Source: Betaproteobacteria bacterium (GTDB taxonomy: Bacteria; Pseudomonadota; Gammaproteobacteria; Burkholderiales; Burkholderiaceae_C). Taken from it: a stretch of DNA of 13,268 bases. Shown here in pieces: positions 5,920-13,268 of the stretch. Where the stretch lies: assembly GCA_009925955.1 (NCBI GenBank), contig RFPX01000018.1:1-13268 (forward strand), read 5' to 3'. The notes under the pieces were generated by a model. That model was not told where the DNA came from. It did not search any database and was given only the letters and a program-made list of their open reading frames with translations. A program made the translations under genes and the position numbers. Position 1 is the stretch's first letter. Every line of letters begins with the position of its first letter.

Positions 5920-8730
5920 TTAACCCGAATTGCGCAGCCCCGCGGCAATGCCGTTGATCGAGATCTGGATGCCGGTTTGCACCCGTGCGATTTCCGGGTC
6001 GCCTTCGCGGCGGTTGCGGTAGCGCCGGATCAACTCCACCTGCAGGTGGTTCAAGGGGTCCAGGTAGGGGAAGCGGTGTTGGATCGAGCGGGCCAGCCAG
6101 GGGTTGCTGGCCAAGCGCTCCTGCTCACCGGTGATGAGCTCCAATGCCTGGTGGCAGCGCTGCCACTCCCGCTCGATGGCTGCAAATTGCCGCTTGCCCG
6201 AAGCGCGGTTCTCCACCAAGTCGAGGTAGCGCGAGGCCACCCGCAGGTCGCTCTTGGCCAGGACCATGTCCATGTTGCTCAACAGCGTGCGGAAGAAGGG
6301 CCACTGCTTGGCCATGCGGCGCAGCAGGGCCAGGCGCTGATCCCGCGTAGCGTCCGACTTGCCCAGCCAGCGCTCCACCGCTGAACCAAAACCCGCCCAG
6401 CCAGGCAGGCTCACGCGGCACTGGCCCCAACTGAACCCCCAAGGAATCGCGCGCAGGTCTTCGATGGACCAACCGGTGCGCCCTTCGCGCGGGCGCATCG
6501 GCGGGCGTGACCCGATGTTGAGTTCAGCCAGTTCGCGGATGGGCGTGGCGGCAAAAAAGTATTCGGTAAAGCCAGTGTCGCCGTAGACCAGTTCGCGGTA
6601 GGCCTCGTAACTGGCGGCCGACAGTTCGGCGGCCGCTTGCATGAAGGCCCTCGGCACGGGTTTAGGGGGCTGCAGGAGGGTGGCTTCCAGGGTCGCCGAC
6701 ACCAAGGTTTCCAGGTTGCGCCTGCCGATCTCGGGATGGGCGTACTTCGAGGCGATCACCTCGCCCTGCTCGGTCAGGCGGATCTGTCCGTTGACCGTGC
6801 CTGGGGGCTGGGCCAGTATGGCCTGGTAGCTCGGGCCGCCGCCACGCCCAACCGTGCCGCCCCGCCCGTGGAACAGGCGCAACGCCAGCCCATGCGCACG
6901 CCGCAGCGGTTCAAACAATTCCACCAGCCCCAACTCAGCCTGGTACAGCTCCCAATTGCTGGTGAAGAAGCTGCCGTCTTTATTGCTGTCGCTGTAGCCC
7001 AGCATCACATCCTGCTCGCCACGGCCATTGAGCAGCAGGGCCAGCACACCGGGCAGACCCAAGTATTCGCGCATCACCGTGGGTGCGCGGCGCAGGTCAT
7101 CAATGGTTTCGAACAGGGGCGAGACGATGAGGTCGCATCGGACTCCTGGCGCGCCCAAGCGGCCGTGCATGAGGCCGCATTCCTTCTGCAGGAGCAAAAC
7201 CTCCAGCAGGTCGCTGACCTGCTCTGTGTGGGAAATGATGGCGTGCCGAATAGCCTCACGACCGTGCCGCTCGATGCCTTGGCGTGCAGCTTCAAACACC
7301 GCCAGTTCACGCTGTGTGGTTTCGTTGTAGGCTTGGTTGGGCACCCGCAGCGGCCTGGGGTCGCGCAAGGCGCGCAACAGCACATCCTGCCGCTGGACTT
7401 CGTCCAACTGCCCGTAGGCGCTGCACAGCTGCGCGGCCTCCAACAGTTCGCCCACAGCGGCTTCGTGCTTGTCTGAGCTTTGGCGCAGGTCGATGGTGGC
7501 CAGGTGAAAGCCGAAGACCTCCACCGCGCGAATCAGCGGCAAGAGCCTTGGCGCAGCCAAGGCCTGCGCGCGGTGGTGCTCCAAGGAGCGCCGAATCACC
7601 TGCAGGTCCGCCAGCAGTTCGCCCGGGTCTGCGTAGGCAGTGGTGGGCGCCACGGCGTGGGCCAGGGCCTCGGTGCCGCTCAAGGCTCTCAGGGTAGCGG
7701 CCAATCGCGCATAGACGCCGATCAACGCCCGCCGATAGGGCTCATCTCGGCGGTGGGCATTGGTGTCCGTCGATTGGCCGGCCAAGGCCAGCAACTCCGG
7801 TGTGACCTCGGCCAGGGTTTGCGAGATCGACAGTTCCGCTCCCAGCTCATGAACCTGCCGCAGGTAGTGGCGCAAGGCCACTTCCGCCTGCCGTGACAGG
7901 GCGCGCTGCAGCGACTCGGCTCCCACATTGGGGTTGCCATCTCGGTCGCCCCCAATCCAGTGACCCATTCGAAAGAAGGGCTCAATGCGGTGGCCCGGTA
8001 AGGCCTCTTCGAGCTGCGCGTACAGGCGTGGGATTTCAGCCAGAAAAGTGGTGCCGTAGTAACCCAGTGCGTTTTCGATTTCATCGGCCACGGTCAGCCG
8101 CGTGGTGCGCAGCATGCGCGTTTGCCACAGCTGTGTGATGCGCGCCCGAAGCTGCACCTCGATGTGGGACTGCTCGCGCTCACCCTGTGCCTGGTCCCAC
8201 TGTGCAATCAGCCCTGCCAACGCGCGTTGCGCTTCCAGGATGCTTTGCCTTTGTACTTCGGTCGGGTGCGCGGTGAGCACTGGTGAGATATACGCTTGGC
8301 GCAGCAGCGCGGCCACTTCAGAGCCCCGCACCCCGGCATCGGACAGCCGCTCCAACGTCAGGGCCAGCGACCCTTCCTGCAGATGACCCTGGGCTTCGTG
8401 GTGGTCGCGCCGGCGGACATGGTGGCGGTCCTCTGCAATGTTGGCCAGGTGGCTGAAATAGCTGAAGGCCCGAATCACCATCACGGTCTGGTCGCCGCTG
8501 AGGTTGGCCAGCAGCCGGTTGAGCACCCGTCCAGCCGAGGCGTCCTTCTTCAGACGAAACCCCACCGACAGCTGCCGCACCCTCTCCACCAGTTCATAGG
8601 CATCGACACCTTCGTGTTCTCGAATGACATCGCCCAAGAGGCGGCCGAGCAGGCGTATGTCCCGCACCAAGGGCTGGTCCTTGTCAAGGGACGGTGTTGA
8701 CTTCAGGGCGGCGCTGGGTGGCTTGGGCAT
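5920..8730 (-). CDS. ppc: Phosphoenolpyruvate carboxylase
   Basis: This 936-residue cytoplasmic enzyme carboxylates phosphoenolpyruvate with bicarbonate to oxaloacetate, refilling the TCA cycle. Both family signatures are intact: VLTAHPTE with the catalytic His155 (151-158), and LGYSDSNKD (577-585) followed by FHGRGGTVGRGGGP (620-633) with His621, Arg623 and Arg629. GDRDGNP (261-267) is also present. Residues expected to bind inhibitory aspartate appear conserved by motif (Arg629, Lys826 in LAKSD, Asn934 in the terminal GLRNSG), so feedback inhibition by aspartate is likely. The protein is longer than the 883-residue E. coli enzyme, partly through its N-terminus. The start at 8730 is backed by GAGG four bases upstream (plus-strand 8735-8738). 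It diverges from hemC, a pairing I recall from related Burkholderiales. Confidence 0.97.
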   Translation of the reverse strand: MPKPPSAALKSTPSLDKDQPLVRDIRLLGRLLGDVIREHEGVDAYELVERVRQLSVGFRLKKDASAGRVLNRLLANLSGDQTVMVIRAFSYFSHLANIAEDRHHVRRRDHHEAQGHLQEGSLALTLERLSDAGVRGSEVAALLRQAYISPVLTAHPTEVQRQSILEAQRALAGLIAQWDQAQGEREQSHIEVQLRARITQLWQTRMLRTTRLTVADEIENALGYYGTTFLAEIPRLYAQLEEALPGHRIEPFFRMGHWIGGDRDGNPNVGAESLQRALSRQAEVALRHYLRQVHELGAELSISQTLAEVTPELLALAGQSTDTNAHRRDEPYRRALIGVYARLAATLRALSGTEALAHAVAPTTAYADPGELLADLQVIRRSLEHHRAQALAAPRLLPLIRAVEVFGFHLATIDLRQSSDKHEAAVGELLEAAQLCSAYGQLDEVQRQDVLLRALRDPRPLRVPNQAYNETTQRELAVFEAARQGIERHGREAIRHAIISHTEQVSDLLEVLLLQKECGLMHGRLGAPGVRCDLIVSPLFETIDDLRRAPTVMREYLGLPGVLALLLNGRGEQDVMLGYSDSNKDGSFFTSNWELYQAELGLVELFEPLRRAHGLALRLFHGRGGTVGRGGGPSYQAILAQPPGTVNGQIRLTEQGEVIASKYAHPEIGRRNLETLVSATLEATLLQPPKPVPRAFMQAAAELSAASYEAYRELVYGDTGFTEYFFAATPIRELAELNIGSRPPMRPREGRTGWSIEDLRAIPWGFSWGQCRVSLPGWAGFGSAVERWLGKSDATRDQRLALLRRMAKQWPFFRTLLSNMDMVLAKSDLRVASRYLDLVENRASGKRQFAAIEREWQRCHQALELITGEQERLASNPWLARSIQHRFPYLDPLNHLQVELIRRYRNRREGDPEIARVQTGIQISINGIAAGLRNSG

Positions 8731-8766
8731 GGGGCCTCGCGCGGGAGGGGCAGGGGACGGGTGAAG

Positions 8767-8805
8767 TGTAATTCAGTTACAAACAAAATGATCGAAAAAT
8801 GTAAC
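8767..8805. promoter_or_regulatory. ppc/hemC divergent control region with TGTAA half-sites
   Basis: In the AT-rich part of the 123-base gap lies TGTAATTCAGTTACA (8767-8781), a palindrome of two 5-base arms centred 10 bases apart. A third copy, TGTAAC, lies at 8800-8805 and forms a 6-base inverted repeat with GTTACA (8776-8781) across 18 bases. The same bases can be read as a hemC promoter: TTACAA (8777-8782), a 17-base spacer, then TGTAAC as a 4-of-6 -10 box, with a start near 8812. Towards ppc, TACACT on the minus strand is a weak -10. A dimeric regulator site overlapping the promoter is plausible but unnamed. Confidence 0.4.
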
Positions 8806-8853
8806 CGGGTTTCCGATTCGTCGCTTGGGCGCCGCCGTCCCCATAATGTCCGA

Positions 8854-9843
8854 ATGAATTCGTCAGGTAAGCCCCTTTCCGCCGACGACCCGCATGCTGC
8901 TGCGCGTGGGTCGATCGTGATCGCCACCCGCGAGAGCCGACTGGCGATGTGGCAGGCCGAGCATGTACAGGCCTTGCTGCAGTCGCGTTTTGGCCTGCGC
9001 GTGTCCTTGCTGGGGATGACCACCCAGGGCGACCAAATCCTGGACCGTGCCCTGAGCAAGGTGGGCGGCAAGGGCCTGTTCGTCAAGGAACTCGAGACCG
9101 CCCTGCAGGAGCGGCGCGCCGACCTGGCGGTGCATTCCCTCAAGGATGTGCCCATGGACCTGCCCGCGGGGTTTGCCTTGGCCGCCGTGATGGAGCGTGA
9201 AGACCCGCGCGACGCTTTCGTGAGCCCGCGCTACGAAAACCTGCACAGCCTGCCGCAAGGGGCCTGTGTGGGCACCTCCAGCCTGCGCCGCGTGGTCATG
9301 CTGCGCGCCTTGCGGCCCGACCTGCGCATCGAGCCGCTGCGTGGCAACCTCGACACCCGGCTTCGCAAGCTCGATGAGGGCCAGTACGACGCCATTGTGC
9401 TGGCCGCTGCGGGCCTCAAACGCCTGGGCCTGGCTTCGCGCATCCGCGATGTGTTTGACACCGAGGCCATGCTGCCGGCTGCGGGTCAGGGCGCCTTGGG
9501 CCTGGAGATTCGAGACGACGACGCGCCCTTGGGTGCCGTGTTGCAACAACTGGTGCACCGGCCCACCTGGCTGGCCGTGCATGCTGAGCGTGCAGTCTCG
9601 CGCGCGCTGGGTGGCAGTTGCAGCATGCCGCTGGCCGCCCATGGCCGTTGGGTGGGCGAGCAGCTCCAGCTCAGCGCCGCCTTGGGCCACCCCGGTGATC
9701 CTGCAGCACCCTTGCTGCGCGTGGTCCTGCAACGCGCGGTGAACGAAGCCCAAGAGGCCGAGGCTCTGGGCAACCAGGCTGCTCAAGCCCTGGTAGAGCA
9801 GGGTGGCCGCGCCTACCTGCAAGCCGCTGCACACGGGGGCTGA
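8854..9843 (+). CDS. hemC: Porphobilinogen deaminase (hydroxymethylbilane synthase)
   Basis: This 329-residue cytoplasmic enzyme joins four porphobilinogens into hydroxymethylbilane, the linear tetrapyrrole used for heme, siroheme and cobalamin. Key features are IATRESRLAMWQAEHV (23-38), HSLKDVP with the catalytic Asp98 (94-100), TSSLRR (141-146), and LGGSC with Cys256, which carries the covalent dipyrromethane cofactor. All three domains are present. The frame is open upstream to a GTG at 8761, and an in-frame ATG lies at 8788. However, those starts would translate the probable promoter, and the homologous region begins near residue 20, so ATG 8854 is preferred. No Shine-Dalgarno precedes it. 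It is the first gene of hemCDXY, with hemD starting 11 bases after its stop. Confidence 0.96.
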   Translation: MNSSGKPLSADDPHAAARGSIVIATRESRLAMWQAEHVQALLQSRFGLRVSLLGMTTQGDQILDRALSKVGGKGLFVKELETALQERRADLAVHSLKDVPMDLPAGFALAAVMEREDPRDAFVSPRYENLHSLPQGACVGTSSLRRVVMLRALRPDLRIEPLRGNLDTRLRKLDEGQYDAIVLAAAGLKRLGLASRIRDVFDTEAMLPAAGQGALGLEIRDDDAPLGAVLQQLVHRPTWLAVHAERAVSRALGGSCSMPLAAHGRWVGEQLQLSAALGHPGDPAAPLLRVVLQRAVNEAQEAEALGNQAAQALVEQGGRAYLQAAAHGG

Positions 9844-9854
9844 CGCCCAAGGCC

Positions 9855-10676
9855 ATGCTGCTGGTCACTCGGCCGCGCGAACAGGCCCGGGATTGGGTGT
9901 CGCGGCTGCAGGCCGCTGGCGTGCCCGCCGCCGCAGTGCCCCTGCTGGGGATTGCAGCGGCCGACTCTGAAACCGACCGGATGGCCTTGGAACAGGCCTG
10001 GGCCCAACTGCCCCGCTGCCGCGCGGTGATGTTCGTCAGCCCGAACGCGGTGTCGGGCTTCTTCGATGCCGCGTCAACTTCGGCGGCGACGGCCGGCACG
10101 GGCAAGCCCCGCTCCTGGCCCGCCCACACCTGGGCCGTGGCGCCTGGACCAGGCACGGCCGCTGCTTTGGAGGCCCGAGGCTTGGCCGCATCGCAGATCG
10201 TGCAGCCCCCGGCCGATGCGCCGCAGTTCGACTCCGAGTCCTTGTGGCCCGCCTTGGCCACCCAGGAATGGGCGGGGCAGGATGTCCTGGTGGTGCGCGG
10301 CGAGGGCGGACGTGAGTGGTTGATCCAGCGTTGGCAGCAAGCCGGCGCGCGCGTGCACACGGTGGTGGCCTACCGCCGGGGTGCACCGGTGCTGCAGGAG
10401 CCGGAGGTGCAGCACTTGCGTTGGGCCGTGGCCCATCCTCAGCAGGCCCTGTGGCTGTGGTCCAGCAGCGAGGCCTTGGAACACCTGGCCCCGCTGGTGC
10501 AGGCCCACGCACCCGAAGCCCTTCGCGCGGGCTGGGCAGCCCAGGCGCGCGGCCTGGCCACCCATGAGCGCATCGTGGAGCAGGCGCGCGCGCTGGGTTT
10601 TTCGCAGGTGGTGCCGTGCCGCGCCGACTTGTGCTCGGTGGTGGCTGCATACAATGACCAGCACCGTGACACCTGA
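9855..10676 (+). CDS. hemD: Uroporphyrinogen-III synthase
   Basis: This 273-residue cytoplasmic enzyme closes hydroxymethylbilane with inversion of ring D to give uroporphyrinogen III, directly after HemC. HemD sequences are poorly conserved, but the usual landmarks are here: the opening LLVTRPREQA (2-11), FVSPNAVSGFF (60-70), a VVRGEGGREWL loop (146-156), AYRRG (172-176), WSSSEAL (202-208) and ATHERI (235-240). These fit the two-domain HemD4 fold. The start lies 11 bases after the hemC stop, and the end overlaps hemX by 23 bases, so translational coupling is likely. The position between hemC and hemX strengthens the call. Confidence 0.92.
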   Translation: MLLVTRPREQARDWVSRLQAAGVPAAAVPLLGIAAADSETDRMALEQAWAQLPRCRAVMFVSPNAVSGFFDAASTSAATAGTGKPRSWPAHTWAVAPGPGTAAALEARGLAASQIVQPPADAPQFDSESLWPALATQEWAGQDVLVVRGEGGREWLIQRWQQAGARVHTVVAYRRGAPVLQEPEVQHLRWAVAHPQQALWLWSSSEALEHLAPLVQAHAPEALRAGWAAQARGLATHERIVEQARALGFSQVVPCRADLCSVVAAYNDQHRDT

Positions 10677-11823
10677 CCCGCAAACCCCTGATTCCGCCGC
10701 CCCTCACGCAGAGCCTGCCGTTCAGACCGAGGGCCTGCGTGCACGGGTGCAGTGGCCGCGGTGGTGGCTGTGGGTGGCGCTGGCCGTGGGCCTTGCGGTG
10801 GTGCTGTCCCTGGCTCTGGCCTGGATGACGCAGCAGCGGGTGCGGCTCTTGGAGCAACAGCTCGTGGCGCGGCAGCAGCAGTCTCAAAGCGAATCGGGAG
10901 AAGCCTTGGTGCTGGCCCGGCAGTCGCAAGACACGGCACGCGACTCGGCTGCGCGCATGGCCTTGCTGGAGGCCCGTGTGGCCGAAGCCACCGTTCAGCG
11001 CAACCAGCTCGATGAACTGATTCAGTCGCTCACCCGTTCGCGCGATGAGAACCTGTTGGCCGACATCGAGTCAGCCCTGCGCATTTCACAGCAGCAGGCG
11101 GCCCTCACGGGGTCCCTGGAGCCGTTGGTGGCATCCTTGCGCCAAGCCGATGAGCGGCTGGCGCGCCACAACCAGCCCCGGCTGGAGCGCGTACGGCGCG
11201 CGGTGCTGCGCGACCTTGAGCGCGTGCGGGCGGCCTCGCAAGTGGATGTGGCCACCCTGGTCATTCGGATCGACGAAGTCACCCGACAAGTCGACGACCT
11301 GCCGATGACGGCCATGGCCCGCCCGGGCACGGCCGCAGCCCCCAGCCCGACGGCACCCACCGACAGCGCCAGCGCACCGCAGGCCCCGGCCGCCAAGCCG
11401 GCCAACCCCGGTTCAGCCGCCCACACCCAGCCCTGGGAGCAGGTGCTGCGTGAGGCCACGCAATGGAGCCTCAAGGGCCTGTCCGCAGCCTGGGGCGAGC
11501 TGCGCAGCCTCGTGCGCATCACCCGCATCGACAACCCCGAGGCGGCCTTGTCATCCCCGGAGCAGCAGTACTTTCTGCGTGAAAACCTGAAGCTGCGTTT
11601 GCTCAACGCGCGCCTGGCCTTGCTGTCGCGTCAGTTCGATGTGGCGCAGTCGGACTTGCAGGATGCTCAGCGCACGCTGGAGCGCTACTTCGACCCCTCT
11701 TCGCGCCGCGTGGGATCCACGTTGGAACTCTTGCGCCAGGTGGGCCAACTCTCGCGCCAGGTCACCCTGCCGCGCCCAGATGAAACCCTGGCGGCCCTGG
11801 CCGCGGTGAACACCCTGCGTTGA
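10654..11823 (+). CDS. hemX: HemX-like membrane protein
   Basis: This 389-residue protein matches HemX, long labelled a uroporphyrinogen-III C-methyltransferase although it lacks a recognisable methyltransferase domain; its real role is unsettled. It has a short Pro/Ala-rich cytoplasmic N-terminus, one membrane helix (about 37-57, WWLWVALAVGLAVVLSLALAW), a long coiled-coil-like stretch (60-130), and a helical periplasmic domain. That domain is interrupted by a low-complexity Ala/Pro linker (224-256), then ends with the characteristic YFLRENLKLRLLNARLALL (306-324). The frame is open to 10381, but only the ATG at 10654 puts the membrane helix near the N-terminus as in the family. It overlaps hemD by 23 bases and precedes hemY by 13. 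Confidence 0.88.
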   Translation: MTSTVTPDPQTPDSAAPHAEPAVQTEGLRARVQWPRWWLWVALAVGLAVVLSLALAWMTQQRVRLLEQQLVARQQQSQSESGEALVLARQSQDTARDSAARMALLEARVAEATVQRNQLDELIQSLTRSRDENLLADIESALRISQQQAALTGSLEPLVASLRQADERLARHNQPRLERVRRAVLRDLERVRAASQVDVATLVIRIDEVTRQVDDLPMTAMARPGTAAAPSPTAPTDSASAPQAPAAKPANPGSAAHTQPWEQVLREATQWSLKGLSAAWGELRSLVRITRIDNPEAALSSPEQQYFLRENLKLRLLNARLALLSRQFDVAQSDLQDAQRTLERYFDPSSRRVGSTLELLRQVGQLSRQVTLPRPDETLAALAAVNTLR

Positions 11824-11836
11824 TGCGGGCCGTCGC

Positions 11837-13111
11837 ATGAAGCTCGTGGTGTGGTTGGTCTTGCTGTTTGTGGTGGCCGTGGTGGCGGCCATGACGCTGG
11901 GCGCCAACGATGGCTTGGCCTCGTTCTACTGGCGCGGCTGGCGGCTGGACCTCTCGCTGAATTTCTTCATCCTGGCCCTCTTGGGCGCCTTCATTGGTCT
12001 GTCTTCGAGCGTGCGCTTGACACGTTGGCTGATGGGCCTGCCCGCCCGGGCCAAGGCCTGGCGCACCGAGCGGCGTGAGCTGGCCCTGCAGTCGGCGCAG
12101 CGCCAAGCGTTGCTGGAGCTCTTCGCCGCGCGCTACACGCGTGCCGTGAAGGCTGCCCGCCGTGCGCAAGACCTGGTGCAGGACCTCACCGAGCAAGGCA
12201 GCAAGGCCGAGACGCAGGCCATCAACCACCTGTTGGCCGCCATGTCGATGCACCGTCTACAAGACCGCGCGGGGCGCGACGAGCAGGCCCGATTGGCCCA
12301 AGCCTGCATGGACAGCGCCACCGCCTCCGGTGACCCTGGCGACGCCCATGCGCGGGCCCCGTCGGCAGCCGAGGGCCTGGCACTGTTGCGGGCCGAATGG
12401 GCGTTGGACGACCATGACGCACCGGCTGCCTTGGCACACCTGGCGCAGCTGCCACCGGGTGCCGCGCGCCGCATTCAGGCGCAGCGGCTGAGGATGCAGG
12501 CCCACCGCATGGCCCATCAGCCCGGTGAAGCCCTCAAGGCGGTGCGCCAGCTGGCCAAGCACCAAGCCTTCAAGCCCGATGCGGCCAAGAGCCTGGCGCG
12601 CAGCTTGGCCATGGCCGTACTGGACACCGCGCGTGATGGCGAGGGCTTGCAGCGCCGGTGGTTGGAGCTGGAGCGTGAAGACCGCCAAGACGCAGCCGTG
12701 TTGGCGCACGCGGTGCGCCGAGCCGCTTCATTGGGCGATGCGGCCTGGGCACGCCGGGTGCTGCGCCTGGCCTGGGACAGCGCTTCGGCACTAGAGGCCG
12801 AGCAGCGGCGCCTGTTGGCCCACAGCGTCTGGCGCGTGGTCAAGGGGATTGAGCCCGAGTGGCTGGCCTCGGTGGAGGCTCTGGCTGCGGCACACCCTCG
12901 TGAGCCCATGGTGCAGGCCTTGGCGGCGGCGGTGTACGCCGAGCGCCAACTGTGGGGCAAGGCGCAGCCGCTGTTGGAGCAAACCGTGCGCGGCGAACTG
13001 CCCGTGGAGGTTCGCCGCGACGCCTGGTGTCGCTTGGCGCAGCTGGCCCTCAACAAGGATGATGCCCAAACCGCCCAGCACTGTTTCCGCCAGGCTGCCG
13101 AGCTGGATTGA
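11837..13111 (+). CDS. hemY: HemY-like TPR membrane protein
   Basis: This 424-residue inner-membrane protein matches proteobacterial HemY, a tetratricopeptide-rich protein encoded with heme genes whose function is not established. It must not be confused with the Bacillus HemY, which is protoporphyrinogen oxidase. Two N-terminal membrane helices are visible (about 2-20 and 40-58), separated by the family's conserved YWRGWRLDLSLNFF (31-44). A long alpha-helical region follows with Ala-rich repeats consistent with TPRs (about 95-424, for example ALAAAVYAERQLWGKAQPLLEQ at the end of the set). The length is close to other HemY proteins. It is the last gene of the hemCDXY run, 13 bases after hemX, and a tRNA gene follows 25 bases after its stop. 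The ATG at 11837 has no clear Shine-Dalgarno, so coupling to hemX translation is likely. Confidence 0.88.
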   Translation: MKLVVWLVLLFVVAVVAAMTLGANDGLASFYWRGWRLDLSLNFFILALLGAFIGLSSSVRLTRWLMGLPARAKAWRTERRELALQSAQRQALLELFAARYTRAVKAARRAQDLVQDLTEQGSKAETQAINHLLAAMSMHRLQDRAGRDEQARLAQACMDSATASGDPGDAHARAPSAAEGLALLRAEWALDDHDAPAALAHLAQLPPGAARRIQAQRLRMQAHRMAHQPGEALKAVRQLAKHQAFKPDAAKSLARSLAMAVLDTARDGEGLQRRWLELEREDRQDAAVLAHAVRRAASLGDAAWARRVLRLAWDSASALEAEQRRLLAHSVWRVVKGIEPEWLASVEALAAAHPREPMVQALAAAVYAERQLWGKAQPLLEQTVRGELPVEVRRDAWCRLAQLALNKDDAQTAQHCFRQAAELD

Positions 13112-13117
13112 ACCCTG

Positions 13118-13126
13118 TGCTATGAT
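13118..13126 (+). promoter_or_regulatory. Extended -10 promoter of the tRNA gene
   Basis: TGC-TATGAT is an extended -10 element: TATGAT (13121-13126) matches 5 of 6 consensus bases and is preceded by TGN. It predicts a transcript start about four bases before the tRNA. The bases between the -10 and the start are rich in G and C, as in stable-RNA promoters under stringent control. No good -35 is seen at 17 bases, where hemY coding sequence lies. Confidence 0.5.
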
Positions 13127-13136
13127 GTGAGGCTCG

Positions 13137-13213
13137 GCGGCTGTAGCTCAGTTGGATAGAGTACTTGGCTACGAACCAAGGGGTCGTGGGTTCGAATCCT
13201 GCCAGCCGCGCCA
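13137..13213 (+). tRNA. tRNA-Arg (anticodon ACG)
   Basis: This 77-base gene folds as a complete tRNA with encoded CCA. The acceptor stem GCGGCTG/CAGCCGC is perfectly paired, with discriminator G. The D arm is GCTC/GAGT, the anticodon arm CTTGG/CCAAG with loop CTACGAA, and the T arm GTGGG/CCTGC with loop TTCGAAT; the last includes two G-U pairs. The anticodon ACG (13171-13173) reads arginine CGN codons and is normally edited to ICG by TadA, covering CGU, CGC and CGA. In a GC-rich genome this should be a heavily used tRNA. Confidence 0.97.
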
Positions 13214-13235
13214 ACATGTTCCGAATCTGGACATC

Positions 13236-13268
13236 AAAAGGGCCAACTCCCACACGGGGTTGGCCCTT
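13236..13268 (+). terminator. Intrinsic terminator after tRNA-Arg (cut by window end)
   Basis: AAGGGCCAAC (13238-13247) pairs perfectly with GTTGGCCCTT (13259-13268). Above this, CCC (13249-13251) pairs with GGG (13256-13258) around the loop ACAC. The stem has A residues on its left side and begins a T run on its right side, which continues past the window. It should end the tRNA transcript, and perhaps readthrough from the hem operon. Confidence 0.85.

Noticed and set aside
8761..8853. GTG (8761) or ATG (8788) as the hemC start.
   Set aside because: Both would precede or sit within the likely promoter, and the added residues do not look like HemC.
13050..13253. 67-codon minus-strand frame across the tRNA gene (contains GFEPTTPWFVAKYSIQLSYS).
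   Set aside because: This peptide is a well-known spurious product of reading antisense to a tRNA; its sequence follows from the conserved tRNA bases.
1..13268. Search for mobile elements, CRISPR repeats, toxin-antitoxin or defence genes, and signs of an integrated element at the tRNA.
   Set aside because: No transposase, integrase, spaced repeats or duplicated tRNA 3' end are visible; sequence beyond the tRNA stops at 13268, so an attachment site further right cannot be assessed.

Overview
The window is a high-GC chromosomal segment that looks like a betaproteobacterium of the order Burkholderiales, most likely family Comamonadaceae. This rests on the base composition, the protein families, and the order ppc / hemC-hemD-hemX-hemY, which I recall as typical of that group. 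No database search was possible. The content is housekeeping and respiratory genes packed tightly together. I see no phage, transposon, CRISPR or defence genes, and no gene-free stretch longer than about 160 bases.

Left part (1-4223): a MoxR-type AAA+ ATPase on the minus strand diverges from a secreted diheme cytochrome c4-like protein on the plus strand. Their shared 160-base gap holds a perfect inverted repeat whose two arms lie at candidate -10 boxes pointing in opposite directions. The cytochrome converges on a Cu(I)-exporting P1B ATPase (CopA, minus strand). CopA in turn diverges, across 87 bases, from a 64-residue CopZ-like copper chaperone on the plus strand.

Middle part (4263-8730): a periplasmic dipeptide/oligopeptide-type substrate-binding protein lies on the plus strand with no permease or ATPase genes beside it. 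It converges on phosphoenolpyruvate carboxylase (ppc, minus strand), the anaplerotic enzyme that makes oxaloacetate.

Right part (8731-13268): ppc diverges from a compact plus-strand tetrapyrrole operon, hemC-hemD-hemX-hemY. HemC and HemD make uroporphyrinogen III. HemX and HemY are membrane-anchored proteins of unsettled role that usually accompany them. The genes are 11 and 13 bases apart or overlap by 23 bases, so they are probably cotranscribed. The 123-base ppc/hemC gap contains three TGTAA/TTACA half-sites. After hemY come a tRNA-Arg(ACG) gene with its own extended -10 box and a strong hairpin terminator cut by the window end.

Heme synthesis, a c-type cytochrome, copper handling and anaplerosis are all consistent with an aerobic, respiring organism. 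I did not find a convincing new biological system. The points worth a second look are regulatory: the two divergent promoter regions with inverted repeats, an 8-base direct repeat before the peptide-binding protein, and the split copA/copZ pair.
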